Assembly: GCA_903642325.1 (NCBI GenBank)
Contig: CAHJWM010000001.1
Location: 244,748-308,747, forward strand
Direction of reading: 5' to 3'
From: Myxococcales bacterium
GTDB lineage: Bacteria > Myxococcota_A > Polyangia > Polyangiales > Polyangiaceae
DNA: 64,000 nt
Below the pieces are notes generated by a model that ran no database searches, was not told the origin of the DNA, and saw only the letters and a list, made by a program, of their open reading frames with translations. This document shows, one piece after another, positions 1 to 9,020 of this stretch. Position numbers and translations under genes: made by a program. The stretch's first letter is position 1. The number at the start of each line of letters is the position of its first letter.

Positions 1-109
1 ATCGCCCAGCGGGCGCTGCGAGCACGCTCGAACTGAGCGCCACCCGAGCGAAACCAGTGCCTGAGAACACAACGTCGCTCGGGTGCGGCCCGAGACTGGA
101 GCGCTCGGC

Positions 110-1620
110 TCACTCCCCAGAGGCGCGCGGGTCGGCGATGTGGCCGAGCAGCAGCACCGCCCCCGTAGGCACGTCGATGAGGGCAATCAAGTATGGATGA
201 TTCACGGTCATCGAGATCGGCGCGGGCCGCTTGCGCAGCGCCGCCGCGGTAGACATCACTACCGCCGTCGCCGCGGCCGCCTCGACCCCGGTTTCCTGCA
301 TCTCGAGCATCGTTTTTTGCAGAACGTCGCTGACGAACAGCGACGGCTCACCGGCAGGCGGCGTGCACATCGCTCCGAAGTCGGCGTGGTCGCGGTCAAA
401 TGCCTGGATCATGCCCAGCTTGCGCAGCGCCGCGCCAAGCGAAAAGGCCGACGAGGTAAACGCGGCCTTCGGCAAGGCAAGAGCGACGAGGGCGGCCTTC
501 GCGGGGAGTGTTAGCGCCGCGGCGCCGCGGCGCAGCGTGCGCTCGTAAGCCGCGAGCGACGTTCCCGCATGTGGCAATGCGATGACGAGCGACAAGCGGC
601 GCCCTGCGAACGGCAGCGCCACGACCTGAGCCGAACCGTCATCGACGTAGGCGAATTGAGCCTCGCGATGCATGTAAGTCGCCTGAGCTTCGCGCCGGTC
701 AGCGAGCATGAAGGGCGCGGCGGTAGTGGCCGACGGCGCGAATGGCACCTCCCACGGGAATTTTAGATGCAGCGCGTTGACCAACACCAGTCGCGTCGCA
801 CCCCCCAGCGCGCCTTGTGGCAATAAGTCCACAATCTTGCCGCCTGTTTGGTCACTGACCCAGGCGTTCAGCTCCAAACGCGTCGGCTCAGCCTGCTGCC
901 GGAAATCGCGCAACACGACGCGCGCGCCGTAGTTTGCCGCCAGCGTGCTCGTGAATGGCGCCGCCCACACGTAGCTTGCCTCACCCCAAACCGAGCTCAC
1001 GATCTGCAGCACGTAGTCGCTCGCCGCCGGCGGGCGGTTCGAGACCGGCAAACCCTGCGACGCCGAGGCAAAGCTCTCGGGCCCGCGTGCCAGCAAAGCC
1101 TGGCTCAGGGCATTTTGTCCGCCCATGAGCGCCGCTGGCGCGCGCAATCCGAACTGGAGGGCCGCCCCCATTTCGGCCCGCGTACGACCCCGCGCTCCCG
1201 CGTAGGCCATGCTCAGCGCGAGGTGCGCACTGATTGGGGCGGCGAGAAGATTCTTACCCGCGCTGTCCGCCGCCAGCTGCGCAAAAAGCGCGGTCGCGAA
1301 GGATTATTGGCGGCCACCGCCGCTTGAAGTGATGCGGGGGCAATGCCCTGACTCGGAGCCCTCGAGTCCGCGACGGAGTCCGACGCCGCGGCGCTCGGCG
1401 CGAGCCCGCTGGTTTCGCCGCCGCCGACGGCAGGCGCAATCGCCGCCTCCCCGGCTGCGTCGCTTTTGACCGCGGCCCGCCCGCCTTCAGCGGAGGCCGC
1501 GAGCGAAGTCGCTGCGCGCGGTGCCCCGGTGTTCGGCCGCTGCTCATGACACCCCAGCACAGCGAAGAGAGCGCCGACATGAACGAGCGAGGCCATCGCG
1601 GAGCGTGCAAATACAGTCAC
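110..1620 (-). pseudogene. Serpin-family lipoprotein, frameshifted
   Basis: The 3' part (1210 to 110) encodes a serpin body from the helix-C motif AYAGARGRTRAEM to the serpin C-terminal signature NHPYLIALIDVPTGAVLLLG. The reactive loop hinge ETGVEAAAATA is of the inhibitory type. Counting 17 residues from the hinge Glu puts P1 at Ala, suggesting an elastase-like target (inference). The missing N-terminus lies just upstream in another frame: a lipoprotein signal with lipobox AVLGC, an Ala/Ser-rich linker, then LQAAVAANN. After the two AAT codons at 1303-1308 the serpin frame resumes as FATALFAQLAADSAGKNLL, so one base appears to be missing near 1302. Restored, the protein would be about 503 residues, with start GTG 1620 (alternatives 1596 and 1674, none with a good ribosome site). 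It is either a recent pseudogene, a sequencing error or a recoding site. Confidence 0.75.
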
Positions 1621-1797
1621 CGGGGCAAGGTACGCGGATCGCTCAGGTTTGTGTACTCCCCGCCCGTCACTCATCGAACGCGCGAGAGGCGAAGGAGTCG
1701 GCTTTTTGCCGCGCGTTCGACGGTCGCTGGTTGATAAGACGCGACTCGACTTAGAGGCTTGCCCGCTGGCCGTGCGCCTAACCGGTTCTCTAATCGG

Positions 1798-1884
1798 CGG
1801 AGGAGGAGGGATTCGAACCCACGGTACCCTTACGAGTACGCCGGTTTTCAAAACCGGTGCCTTAAACCGCTCGGCCACTCCTCC
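1798..1884 (-). tRNA. tRNA-Ser(UGA)
   Basis: On the minus strand the sequence folds as a class II tRNA. The acceptor stem is GGAGGAG/CTCCTCC with discriminator G. The anticodon stem CCGGT/ACCGG carries loop TTTGAAA (anticodon TGA). A long variable arm, GTACTC/GGGTAC with a GTAA loop, is typical of tRNA-Ser. The T loop is TTCGAAT; the T stem GTGGG/CCCTC contains one T-T mismatch. The 3' CCA is not encoded (CCG follows). It reads UCA and wobble UCN codons. Confidence 0.95.
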
Positions 1885-2078
1885 AAGTCACGGTTACTTG
1901 GTCGGGTGTGGATAGCACGGGTTCGGGCGCGCGGCATCGGCGTGACGCATCAGATGGAGAACGCGAGCGGATGCTAGGAACCGATCTGACGCTCGACCGG
2001 TATATGCCTTCGACGAGCCGGAAACACGAGCCACGGACGAAGCGCTCATCATCTTGAATCCTGCTCATCTGCTCTGCG

Positions 2079-2504
2079 CTAGTCCGCCGCCACGCGTCCG
2101 CGATTTTGCTTTTTCTGCGCGTGCACGCGCTTGTTTGCGACGCGCGCGGCTTTTTTTGCGCGGCTCGGTTTGGTTTTTCGCCGCCGCTTGGGCGGGACGC
2201 TCGCGGCCCGCAACAGCTCAGCGAGCTTCTGCCGCGCGTCGGCCAAGTTGTCGGATTGGTTGCGGGTCAGTTGGCTGATTATTTGGATTCGCCCTTCGCC
2301 GTCGAGGCGCGAAACGGCAGCGGCGCGTAAGCGCTCTTTGAGCTCGAAACTGAGGGCGGCGCATTGCTCGAAGTCGAAGCGGAGATCGATCTTGCTCGAC
2401 ACTTTATTTACATTCTGACCACCGGGGCCCGACGCGCGCACCGCCGTCCAACGAAGCGCGGCTTCGGGGATGACGAGATGGGCAATAAGCAGGGGCTCCG
2501 ACAC
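2079..2504 (-). CDS. arfB: Ribosome-rescue peptidyl-tRNA hydrolase ArfB (YaeJ family)
   Basis: A 141-residue release-factor-like protein. It has the catalytic GGQ in ASGPGGQNVNKVSSKIDLRF near the N-terminus, a compact domain lacking the codon-recognition domains of RF1/RF2, and a Lys/Arg-rich C-terminal tail (KRRRKTKPSRAKKAARVANK). This tail is the feature ArfB inserts into the empty mRNA channel of stalled ribosomes. The family hydrolyses peptidyl-tRNA on non-stop ribosomes. A GTG start at 2504 is preferred over the longer reading from 2543 because AGGT sits 7 bases before it and the resulting N-terminus matches ArfB proteins. It lies downstream of tRNA-distal minus-strand genes but with spacing that suggests its own transcript. 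Confidence 0.9.
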   Translation of the reverse strand: MSEPLLIAHLVIPEAALRWTAVRASGPGGQNVNKVSSKIDLRFDFEQCAALSFELKERLRAAAVSRLDGEGRIQIISQLTRNQSDNLADARQKLAELLRAASVPPKRRRKTKPSRAKKAARVANKRVHAQKKQNRGRVAAD

Positions 2505-2644
2505 AGCGCGTACCTGATGACATCGGAGTGTGCTTCGCGCCACGAGAGACGGCTAAATCGAGACTCGGAGCCCCGGCTGCACCTGCAACATAAAGTCATG
2601 AAACGCACCTCTCGCTCGACTTTTTTTGAGCAAGAGCAAATCGC

Positions 2645-2872
2645 TTACGGTTTCGGGCTCGCGCGGGGATCGCCCGCTGCGCTGTCAGCCGGCGACTCTG
2701 CGCACGCCCAGGAGCGCGGCTCCGCCCCGGGCGCCAAGAGCGGACCTGGAGCATGCGGACGATGGGTCGAAGCGCTGCTCGGCGCGGGCAGCACGGGTGC
2801 TTTGGGAGGCGCGGCCGCGCAACCGCTGACGGCGCTCAACCAGATAATGAGGGCTCCGTGCCGAAAGCTCAT
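2645..2872 (-). CDS. Possible small lipoprotein, 75 residues
   Basis: The N-terminus has a short hydrophobic stretch, GALIIWLSAVSGC, ending in a plausible lipobox (VSGC). It is followed by a Pro/Ala/Ser-rich, probably unstructured, mature part with no recognised domain. It lies 44 bases after the membrane-protein gene ending at 2917 and on the same strand, so it could be cotranscribed. No clear ribosome binding site is visible and the composition is close to GC-rich background, so it may not be a real gene. Confidence 0.35.
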   Translation of the reverse strand: MSFRHGALIIWLSAVSGCAAAPPKAPVLPAPSSASTHRPHAPGPLLAPGAEPRSWACAESPADSAAGDPRASPKP

Positions 2873-2916
2873 GTCCGCAGGCTAGCCCGAGTCGCGATTT
2901 GTAGGGCGATTTTTGA

Positions 2917-4803
2917 TCAGCGCGTGCCCAGGTTTGGCTCGGAGGAAAATCGCGCCAGGCTCAGCGGGCCATGCGGCGTTGCCTTGAGCTGTGCCGCCAG
3001 GTCCGCCGCGAGCGTGTCGCTCGGGTCGAGCGTGTGTACAGTGGCGAGCGCGAGCGCGAGGTTCGCATGGTCATTCAGAGCCGCTGCGACCAACGCCTGG
3101 CCGCGCGTCTCCGTAAGCAACACCGAGCGGGTAGCAGCGTCGATGATCCCGTCTCGCTCCGTGGCTTCGATCACACGTCGTAGCTCTTCTGCCCCGCTCA
3201 GGGTCGCGGCGACGCGGTCCGAGCGACCGAGCGGCTGTGGCGCAAAACTCATGAAAAAAGCTCGCGGGATGAGGTGCTCGAGCTGCGCGTGATCGAACTG
3301 CGGATCGAGCTCGAGCAAAAGGGGGCGCGCATCCGCGAGTGTGGAGAGCGCGTATTCGCTGGGCCGGCCCCTCAGTGCGACCTCACGGATCAGCGGCGCC
3401 AAGGCGGGCTCGGCGGCCAATAAGCGCGCGCGCACGTTACCGCGCTCGAGCAGAGGCATGGGTACGAGCACGATGTCTGGTCGTTCGCCGCGCACGATGC
3501 GCGAGGCCAGCAGGCGCCAGGCAACAGCCTCGGAACGCAGTAACAGCAAACCGTCCGGGGGCACGCTCGCCAAGGCTTGATCGGTCCATACCTCCGCCGC
3601 CGCTCCACCCTGCCGTTCGGCCGCGAACGCCGAATCCTCCGCGCCCGCGAAAACCAGGGTAAAATCGAATACCACGAGCAGCACGCTCGCCGGCTCCGCA
3701 AACGGGATACGGGCGCGCGTGAGCGCAAGAGCGCCGGCTTGCACCGCCAGCGCAGCGCACACGGCCAACGCCGAGACCGACAGAAGTCTCAACGAGCCAA
3801 AGGCATCCGGGGTGAGCAGCCCGCCGCGCCCCACCGCAATGCTCAAGTCAGCGAGCACCAGCGCCAATAAAGGCGCAACTGAGCCGCGCGTTGACCGGCG
3901 CGACAAGCCAAATGCGAGGCCCCCAACCGCGAGCCCAAACGAGACCACGCCCATGTCGATGAGCCATGCGCCGAGAGCGCTGCTCCGCCCGCCTTGAGCA
4001 TCGGCCAACGCCAAGCTGGACGCGTCCAGGCCGTGACCAAAATCCAGTCCCGCGTGCCCGGCGAGCGGTCGCAACACGACGGGCAAACTCGTGAGCGCCC
4101 ACAAAACTACGAAGCCGACGCCAAAACCGAAGATGGCTCGAGCGCGTGGCAACGCCCAGTGGGCAGCCCCGAGCACGACTAGGGCGAGCAAGAGCACCAG
4201 TGCGGCGGCGTGTGCCTCCGAGAAGGTGAGCCCAACCACCGCGCCGATAACGGGGGCAAGCCTAAGATCTCTGCGCTGCTGCGTTTGGAAACCGAACGCG
4301 AGGCCGGTCAGCGCCAGCGCGGTGCTCAAGACCGCGCCGCCGGCAACCGTGCCCTCGAACTGAAAGCTTTGCGCGAGGGTCGCCGTCAGTGCCGCTGCTA
4401 GAGATAACGACGGAGTGAGGCGGGGCGTCGCCGCGCTGCGCTCCAGCACGCGCCGTGCAATTAGATAAATCAGATACGACGACAGCGACAATGCGAAGGC
4501 ACCCACCCAGGAGGCACGCAGCCAACGCCCGCCGATCGGTAACAACGAGGCAAGCCCGACGAGCACGGAGGTCACTCGGCCCTCAGTGCCCGCGGGCACC
4601 AAGCCGAGGGCACGCACCAACGGCAGGTCATCGCGCCAAACCGGGGCGCCATTGGCGCGAAAGACGGTCACGAGCATAGGAATCAGAAAGGCTGCCTGGC
4701 AAAACAGGCGATCGAGCCAATGGCGCGTCGCTCGGAGCTGCGGCGTGACCCCATTTGCCGGCTTTGGAGCTCTCTCGAGATTCACCCGATCTCGGTGCCA
4801 CAA
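2917..4803 (-). CDS. Polytopic membrane protein, DUF2723-like
   Basis: A 628-residue protein with roughly ten to twelve hydrophobic helices over the first two thirds, followed by a soluble C-terminal part. The first luminal segment, PVWRDDLPLVRALGLV, and the following GGRWLRASWVGAF resemble the start of DUF2723 (GT-C-like, TMEM260-related) proteins. These begin with an acidic loop after the first helix. The C-terminal part (VPPDGLLLLRSEAVAWRLL, then RGERPDIVLVPMPL) resembles the soluble domain of the same group. DUF2723 proteins are thought to be membrane glycosyltransferases; catalytic function here is inference. It is divergent from aspS. The start is the ATG at 4803; a later start is possible since the first 30 residues are not hydrophobic. 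Confidence 0.6.
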   Translation of the reverse strand: MWHRDRVNLERAPKPANGVTPQLRATRHWLDRLFCQAAFLIPMLVTVFRANGAPVWRDDLPLVRALGLVPAGTEGRVTSVLVGLASLLPIGGRWLRASWVGAFALSLSSYLIYLIARRVLERSAATPRLTPSLSLAAALTATLAQSFQFEGTVAGGAVLSTALALTGLAFGFQTQQRRDLRLAPVIGAVVGLTFSEAHAAALVLLLALVVLGAAHWALPRARAIFGFGVGFVVLWALTSLPVVLRPLAGHAGLDFGHGLDASSLALADAQGGRSSALGAWLIDMGVVSFGLAVGGLAFGLSRRSTRGSVAPLLALVLADLSIAVGRGGLLTPDAFGSLRLLSVSALAVCAALAVQAGALALTRARIPFAEPASVLLVVFDFTLVFAGAEDSAFAAERQGGAAAEVWTDQALASVPPDGLLLLRSEAVAWRLLASRIVRGERPDIVLVPMPLLERGNVRARLLAAEPALAPLIREVALRGRPSEYALSTLADARPLLLELDPQFDHAQLEHLIPRAFFMSFAPQPLGRSDRVAATLSGAEELRRVIEATERDGIIDAATRSVLLTETRGQALVAAALNDHANLALALATVHTLDPSDTLAADLAAQLKATPHGPLSLARFSSEPNLGTR

Positions 4804-5058
4804 ACCCAGCGATCAGCCTACTTTTTGGCTGCCCGTGCGGCGCGTCGCGCTTTTGGGCTCGTTTTGTGTGCGGGAGCCCACGGCCGCAGGCGAAAGAATT
4901 GAGCAGCCCGGTTCAAAGCGCTAGAACCGGGGCGCTCATTCAGGGGGCTGCCCCCCGCCCGCCGCGCCCGTGCAGCGGGCTTCACCTCGAGCTTGGGCTC
5001 GGCTCCCATCCAATGCGAACACGCTCGGCACGCAAGCTGGGCGCAAAAGGACGACGAC

Positions 5059-6948
5059 TTGGCGCGCTTCATCGACGAGCTCAAACGCACTCACGACGCC
5101 GGCGCGCTGCGCGCTTCCGACATCAACCAAGAGGTCGTGCTCTTCGGCTGGGTCGCCAGCCGTCGCGATCACGGCTCACTCGTGTTCGTCGATCTCCGCG
5201 ACCGTGGAGGTGTGACTCAGATCGTGTTCGACCCCGAGACCTCGAAAGCGGCACACGAGATCGCCAATACGCTGCGCCCGGAGTGGGTGATCGGCGTACG
5301 CGGCCTGGTCCGCTCGCGCGGCGAGCAGTTCAGCAAGAAGGAAAACAAGCTCGTCAGTGCCGCGAACCCGAACATCCCTACGGGCGCGGTCGAGCTCAGC
5401 GTGCTGGAGGCGTACGTCTTCAACAAGGCCGAAACGCCGCCTTTTAGCCTGGAAGGCGCAACCGACACGCGCGAGGAAGTACGGCTCGAGCATCGCTATC
5501 TGGACCTTCGCCGGCAGCCACTCCAGCGTGCGTTGCGCATGCGCCACGACATCAACCTGACGACCCGCAACTACCTATCGAACCAGGGCTGCATGGAGAT
5601 CGAGACACCTTTTTTGGTGAAATATACGCCCGGCGGCGCGCGCAATTTCTTGGTTCCTTCTCGCCTTCATGCCTCGAAGTTCTACGCCCTCGCGGAGAGC
5701 CCGCAGCTGTTCAAGCAGCTGTTCATGGTCGCCGGCTTCGATCGCTATTTCCAGATCGTGCGCTGTTTCCGCGACGAAGACTTGCGCATCGATCGGCAAC
5801 CCGAGTTTACCCAGATCGACATCGAGCTGAGCTTCATCAATCAGGACGACTTGTTTCGACTGGTAGAAGGCCTCGTGTTCGCGATCTGGAAAGCCGCGCT
5901 GGGCGTCGACTTGCACCAGCACTTTCCGAGCGGGCGCTTTCCGCAGCTTAAATTCGACGAGTCGATGGAAAAGTACGGGAACGACAAGCCGGATCTGCGC
6001 TTCGGCCTGCCTCACACCGACATCACCGATCTGGTGATCGAGCACGAGGGTGGAGGCATCCCGTTCTGGGCGCCCATTGCCGAAAAGTTCAAGAGTCAAG
6101 CGTATCGACGAGATCTGCCCGCTGAGATCGTCAAAGCCATGGTCGTCCCTGGAAGCTCGCCGCTGTCACGTACCGATCAGGAAAAACTCGAACAACTCGC
6201 CAAGGGCATGGGTGCGGGCGGCCTAGCGCGCGCCAAAGTTGGGCCGGACGGAACCTGGCTGCAATCTCCGTTGTCGAAGTCGGTCACGCGCGACATGGTG
6301 CTCGCGATCAATGCGGCAACGGGTGCAAAAGAAGGCGACTTGCTGCTGTTTCAGTTCGGTAAGACGTCGCTGGTGCACATGGTGCTTGCGAACCTGCGCG
6401 TGCACATCGCAAAGAAACTCGGGCTGATCCCCGAAGTGGGTCATGGCGATCACTGGAACTTCTCGTGGGTCGTCGAGCCTCCCTTGTTCGAGTACGACGA
6501 CGAGCACAAGAGCTGGGCCGCGGCTCACCACGCATTTACTCGTCCGCACGATGAGCACGTCGGTCTGATTGAGCAGGACCCAGGCAAAGTGCTGTGTTAC
6601 CGCTATGATCTCGTGCTGAACGGCTTCGAGATCGCGGGCGGGTCGATTCGCCTGCATGACCCCGAGGTCCAAGCGCGGGTGTTCGCCGCGCTCGGCATCG
6701 GTGACGCCGAGGCTCAGGAAAAATTCGGCTTTCTGCTATCGGCTCTGCGGTTTGGCGCGCCACCGCACGGCGGCATCGCGCTCGGTCTGGATCGCATCGC
6801 CATGCTGCTCGCAGGCACGGAAAGCATCCGTGACGTGATCGCCTTTCCAAAAACGCAAAAGGGCACCGATCTCATGAGCAACGCACCGGGGCTCGTCGGG
6901 CCGCACCAACTAGCCGAGCTCAGGATCAGAACGGTCGGCGAGGGCTGA
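5059..6948 (+). CDS. aspS: Aspartate--tRNA ligase
   Basis: Class II aminoacyl-tRNA synthetase of about 629 residues. It has an N-terminal OB-fold anticodon domain (RASDINQEVVLFGWVASRRD), catalytic motif 2 in RCFRDEDLRIDRQPEFTQID, a GAD insertion domain in the middle, and motif 3 in GGIALGLDRIAMLLAG. The C-terminus FPKTQKGTDLMSNAP is typical of bacterial AspRS. The reading frame is open from 4993, but the TTG at 5059 has a strong AAAAGGA seven bases upstream and gives the usual N-terminus just before KRTHDAGALRASD, so it is the preferred start. The enzyme charges tRNA-Asp in the cytoplasm. It is a single gene, divergent from the membrane protein upstream. Confidence 0.96.
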   Translation: MARFIDELKRTHDAGALRASDINQEVVLFGWVASRRDHGSLVFVDLRDRGGVTQIVFDPETSKAAHEIANTLRPEWVIGVRGLVRSRGEQFSKKENKLVSAANPNIPTGAVELSVLEAYVFNKAETPPFSLEGATDTREEVRLEHRYLDLRRQPLQRALRMRHDINLTTRNYLSNQGCMEIETPFLVKYTPGGARNFLVPSRLHASKFYALAESPQLFKQLFMVAGFDRYFQIVRCFRDEDLRIDRQPEFTQIDIELSFINQDDLFRLVEGLVFAIWKAALGVDLHQHFPSGRFPQLKFDESMEKYGNDKPDLRFGLPHTDITDLVIEHEGGGIPFWAPIAEKFKSQAYRRDLPAEIVKAMVVPGSSPLSRTDQEKLEQLAKGMGAGGLARAKVGPDGTWLQSPLSKSVTRDMVLAINAATGAKEGDLLLFQFGKTSLVHMVLANLRVHIAKKLGLIPEVGHGDHWNFSWVVEPPLFEYDDEHKSWAAAHHAFTRPHDEHVGLIEQDPGKVLCYRYDLVLNGFEIAGGSIRLHDPEVQARVFAALGIGDAEAQEKFGFLLSALRFGAPPHGGIALGLDRIAMLLAGTESIRDVIAFPKTQKGTDLMSNAPGLVGPHQLAELRIRTVGEG

Positions 6949-7081
6949 GGCCGGCGGAAGAGATTCGCTGACAGGCCGGGGAAGAGGGCCTTTTGTCGGA
7001 GCTGTCGCTCACCCGGACGATGGGCGACTCTCCGGCCTCGACTTGAGCTTAGATTGTCGGTGAAACTGACGGTAACCTCCG

Positions 7082-8479
7082 ATGGGCGCGCGCATCCTCG
7101 TTGTCGATGACAGCCCCACGATCCGCAAGGTAGTGGGCGCCATCCTGGAGGCGCGCGAGTACCAGGCGCTGTTGGCCGGAGATGGCCAAGAGGCGCTCGA
7201 GATGCTCGGCAAGGAGCCCGTCGATCTGGTGTTGCTCGACTTCGTGATGCCGCGCATGAATGGGTACCAGTTTTGTCGTGAGCTCCGCGCCCACCCCGAG
7301 TTCAAGAACTTGCCCGTCGTGCTGATGAGCGCAAAAGGCGACAAGATCCGCGGTCAGTTCGTGCAGCAGACGGGGGCGATCGACGCGATTACCAAGCCCT
7401 TCGACGCCCGCGGCTTGATTGCGGTGATCGAAGGCGCACTCAAGAAACACGTCGAAGGCCGCGGCCGGCCGGTGCCCGAGGCCCACACCATGCCGGAGGA
7501 CGAAGAGTCTCAGGCGGAAAACTTCCGGCCGAGCCGCTCGAGCTTCAGCGAGGACCCTGGCCTGCGTCGCGTACAGTCAGCGCAGGAGTTCGGCGTTTCG
7601 CTCGCGCACGTGGTGGCGCCCGAGCTCGCCAAAATTGCCGAGCTTTCGCCGGAAATGTCGGACGCCGTCCATGGCGCACTGCAGCGGGCGATCACGCCGG
7701 ACAACATGGGGGCGCTCTCGACCCTGCTCAAGATGCTGACGTTTGGCGAAAATACGCGCGATGCGTTGTCCGGGGACATCTCGGTCATATCAATCGCGGA
7801 GGTGTTGCAGCTGCTGGATCTGCAGCGGCAGACCGGAGTGCTCAGCATCTTCACACGCCAAAATGAAATCACGTTGTACGTGCGCACGGGGCGATTGGAT
7901 TTTGCGGCCGCGCGGGGGCTGCCCGTAGAATTTCGGATCGGCCGCTATCTCGTCGAGGACGGCGTCGTCACGCGTGAGGAGCTGAACACGGTGCTGCAGA
8001 ATCGCGCAGGCTCGAGGCGGCTGTTCGGTGAGCTCCTGATTCAGCTCGGCATGGCCACCGAGGAACAAGTAAAGCGTGCGTTGTTCCGCCAAACGACCGA
8101 GCTCGTGTACGAGGTCGTGCGCTGGAAAATAGGGCGATTTGCCTTCACGGTGGGGGCAGAGAACATGGCCGCAACCAAAGCCGCGCTCGGCATCGAGACC
8201 GGCGGACTAGTCATGGAAGGCTTTCGGCGCGTCGACGAGTGGCGTTTGATCGAAGGCTCCTTCGACTTCGACGAAGTCCTGTACCACGACACCGTCGCCA
8301 TCGAACGGTTGGGTCAGGACGCGAACCTGACGCGGCAGGAACGCGCGGTGCTGAGCGCCATCGACGGCCAGCGGACCATCCGTGAGATCGTCGACTTGAC
8401 CGGCGGCAGCTCCTTCGAGCTGTGCAAGATCTTGTATCAGTTTTTGAAGTCGCGCTTGGTCCGGCGCCAGGCCGCGTGA
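7082..8479 (+). CDS. Response regulator receiver plus DUF4388 protein
   Basis: A 465-residue regulator. Residues 3-118 form a CheY-like receiver: acidic pocket D9/D10, phosphoacceptor D53 in LLDFVMP, a Ser in VLMSAKG and the Lys of ITKPF. A linker follows. From about residue 230 comes a DUF4388 (PATAN-type) domain, GDISVISIAEVLQLLDLQRQ and TGVLSIF, and then a long C-terminal part with a GELLIQLGMATEEQVKRAL module like those beside DUF4388 in other Myxococcota regulators. No DNA-binding or enzymatic output domain is visible, so it probably acts by protein contact. No kinase gene is adjacent. The short spacer after aspS (133 bases) may carry its own promoter. Confidence 0.85.
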   Translation: MGARILVVDDSPTIRKVVGAILEAREYQALLAGDGQEALEMLGKEPVDLVLLDFVMPRMNGYQFCRELRAHPEFKNLPVVLMSAKGDKIRGQFVQQTGAIDAITKPFDARGLIAVIEGALKKHVEGRGRPVPEAHTMPEDEESQAENFRPSRSSFSEDPGLRRVQSAQEFGVSLAHVVAPELAKIAELSPEMSDAVHGALQRAITPDNMGALSTLLKMLTFGENTRDALSGDISVISIAEVLQLLDLQRQTGVLSIFTRQNEITLYVRTGRLDFAAARGLPVEFRIGRYLVEDGVVTREELNTVLQNRAGSRRLFGELLIQLGMATEEQVKRALFRQTTELVYEVVRWKIGRFAFTVGAENMAATKAALGIETGGLVMEGFRRVDEWRLIEGSFDFDEVLYHDTVAIERLGQDANLTRQERAVLSAIDGQRTIREIVDLTGGSSFELCKILYQFLKSRLVRRQAA

Positions 8480-8550
8480 GCCATGGCGGCGGGCGCAGAC
8501 CTAATTTTTCTGCGCGGCCGCAAGCGCCTATCTGCGTGGCATGGCTCAGC

Positions 8551-9018
8551 ATGAGCCTCCTCACGCGGCTGACGCGAGACGACCTGGTGGCAGCGCGTGC
8601 CATCCTCGAGCCCAGCACGCTGCGTGTCGATCTGGAAGCCGAGCTGGCCCGTGATTTTGCGCTCCCGTGGTTGCTCCGCGCGGAGGAAAACACACCGCCC
8701 GTGGCCCTCCTTTTGGCTTGGAGTGTGGCTGACGAGCTCCATCTGCTCGAGCTGGCCAGTCATCCCGACCACCGCCGCCGTGGCTACGCTCGCCTGCTTC
8801 TGACCGCACTTTTGGCGCACGCGCGGACCTACCACAAACGCCTGATATTGCTGGAGGTGCGGCGCTCGAACCTGGCCGCCATCGCGCTTTACGAGAGCCT
8901 TGGGTTCGAGCACACCGGGGTACGCCGCGGCTACTATGCGGATAACGATGAGGACGCTCTCGAGATGCGCATCACGCTGAACCCTGAAACGGGCACTTCG
9001 ATGCCGAGCGTCGTTTGA
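8551..9018 (+). CDS. rimI: Ribosomal-protein alanine N-acetyltransferase-like (RimI, GNAT)
   Basis: A 155-residue GNAT protein. The acetyl-CoA motif is HPDHRRRGYARLLL, and the C-terminal half has the RimI pattern LLEVRRSNLAAIALYESLGF followed by GVRRGYY. RimI acetylates the N-terminus of ribosomal protein S18, and homologues act on other N-termini; the substrate here is not known. The ATG at 8551 is chosen because it gives a normal RimI N-terminus (SLLTRLTRDDLVAARAI). The frame stays open upstream over the end of the regulator gene. The stop codon touches the next gene, suggesting cotranscription. Confidence 0.82.
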   Translation: MSLLTRLTRDDLVAARAILEPSTLRVDLEAELARDFALPWLLRAEENTPPVALLLAWSVADELHLLELASHPDHRRRGYARLLLTALLAHARTYHKRLILLEVRRSNLAAIALYESLGFEHTGVRRGYYADNDEDALEMRITLNPETGTSMPSVV

Positions 9019-9020
9019 GC

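Noticed and set aside
1213..1878. A 221-residue minus-strand reading frame beginning MAERFKAPVLKTGV
   Set aside because: Its first 28 residues are an artefact of translating the tRNA-Ser gene; only the part from about 1620 belongs to the serpin lipoprotein.
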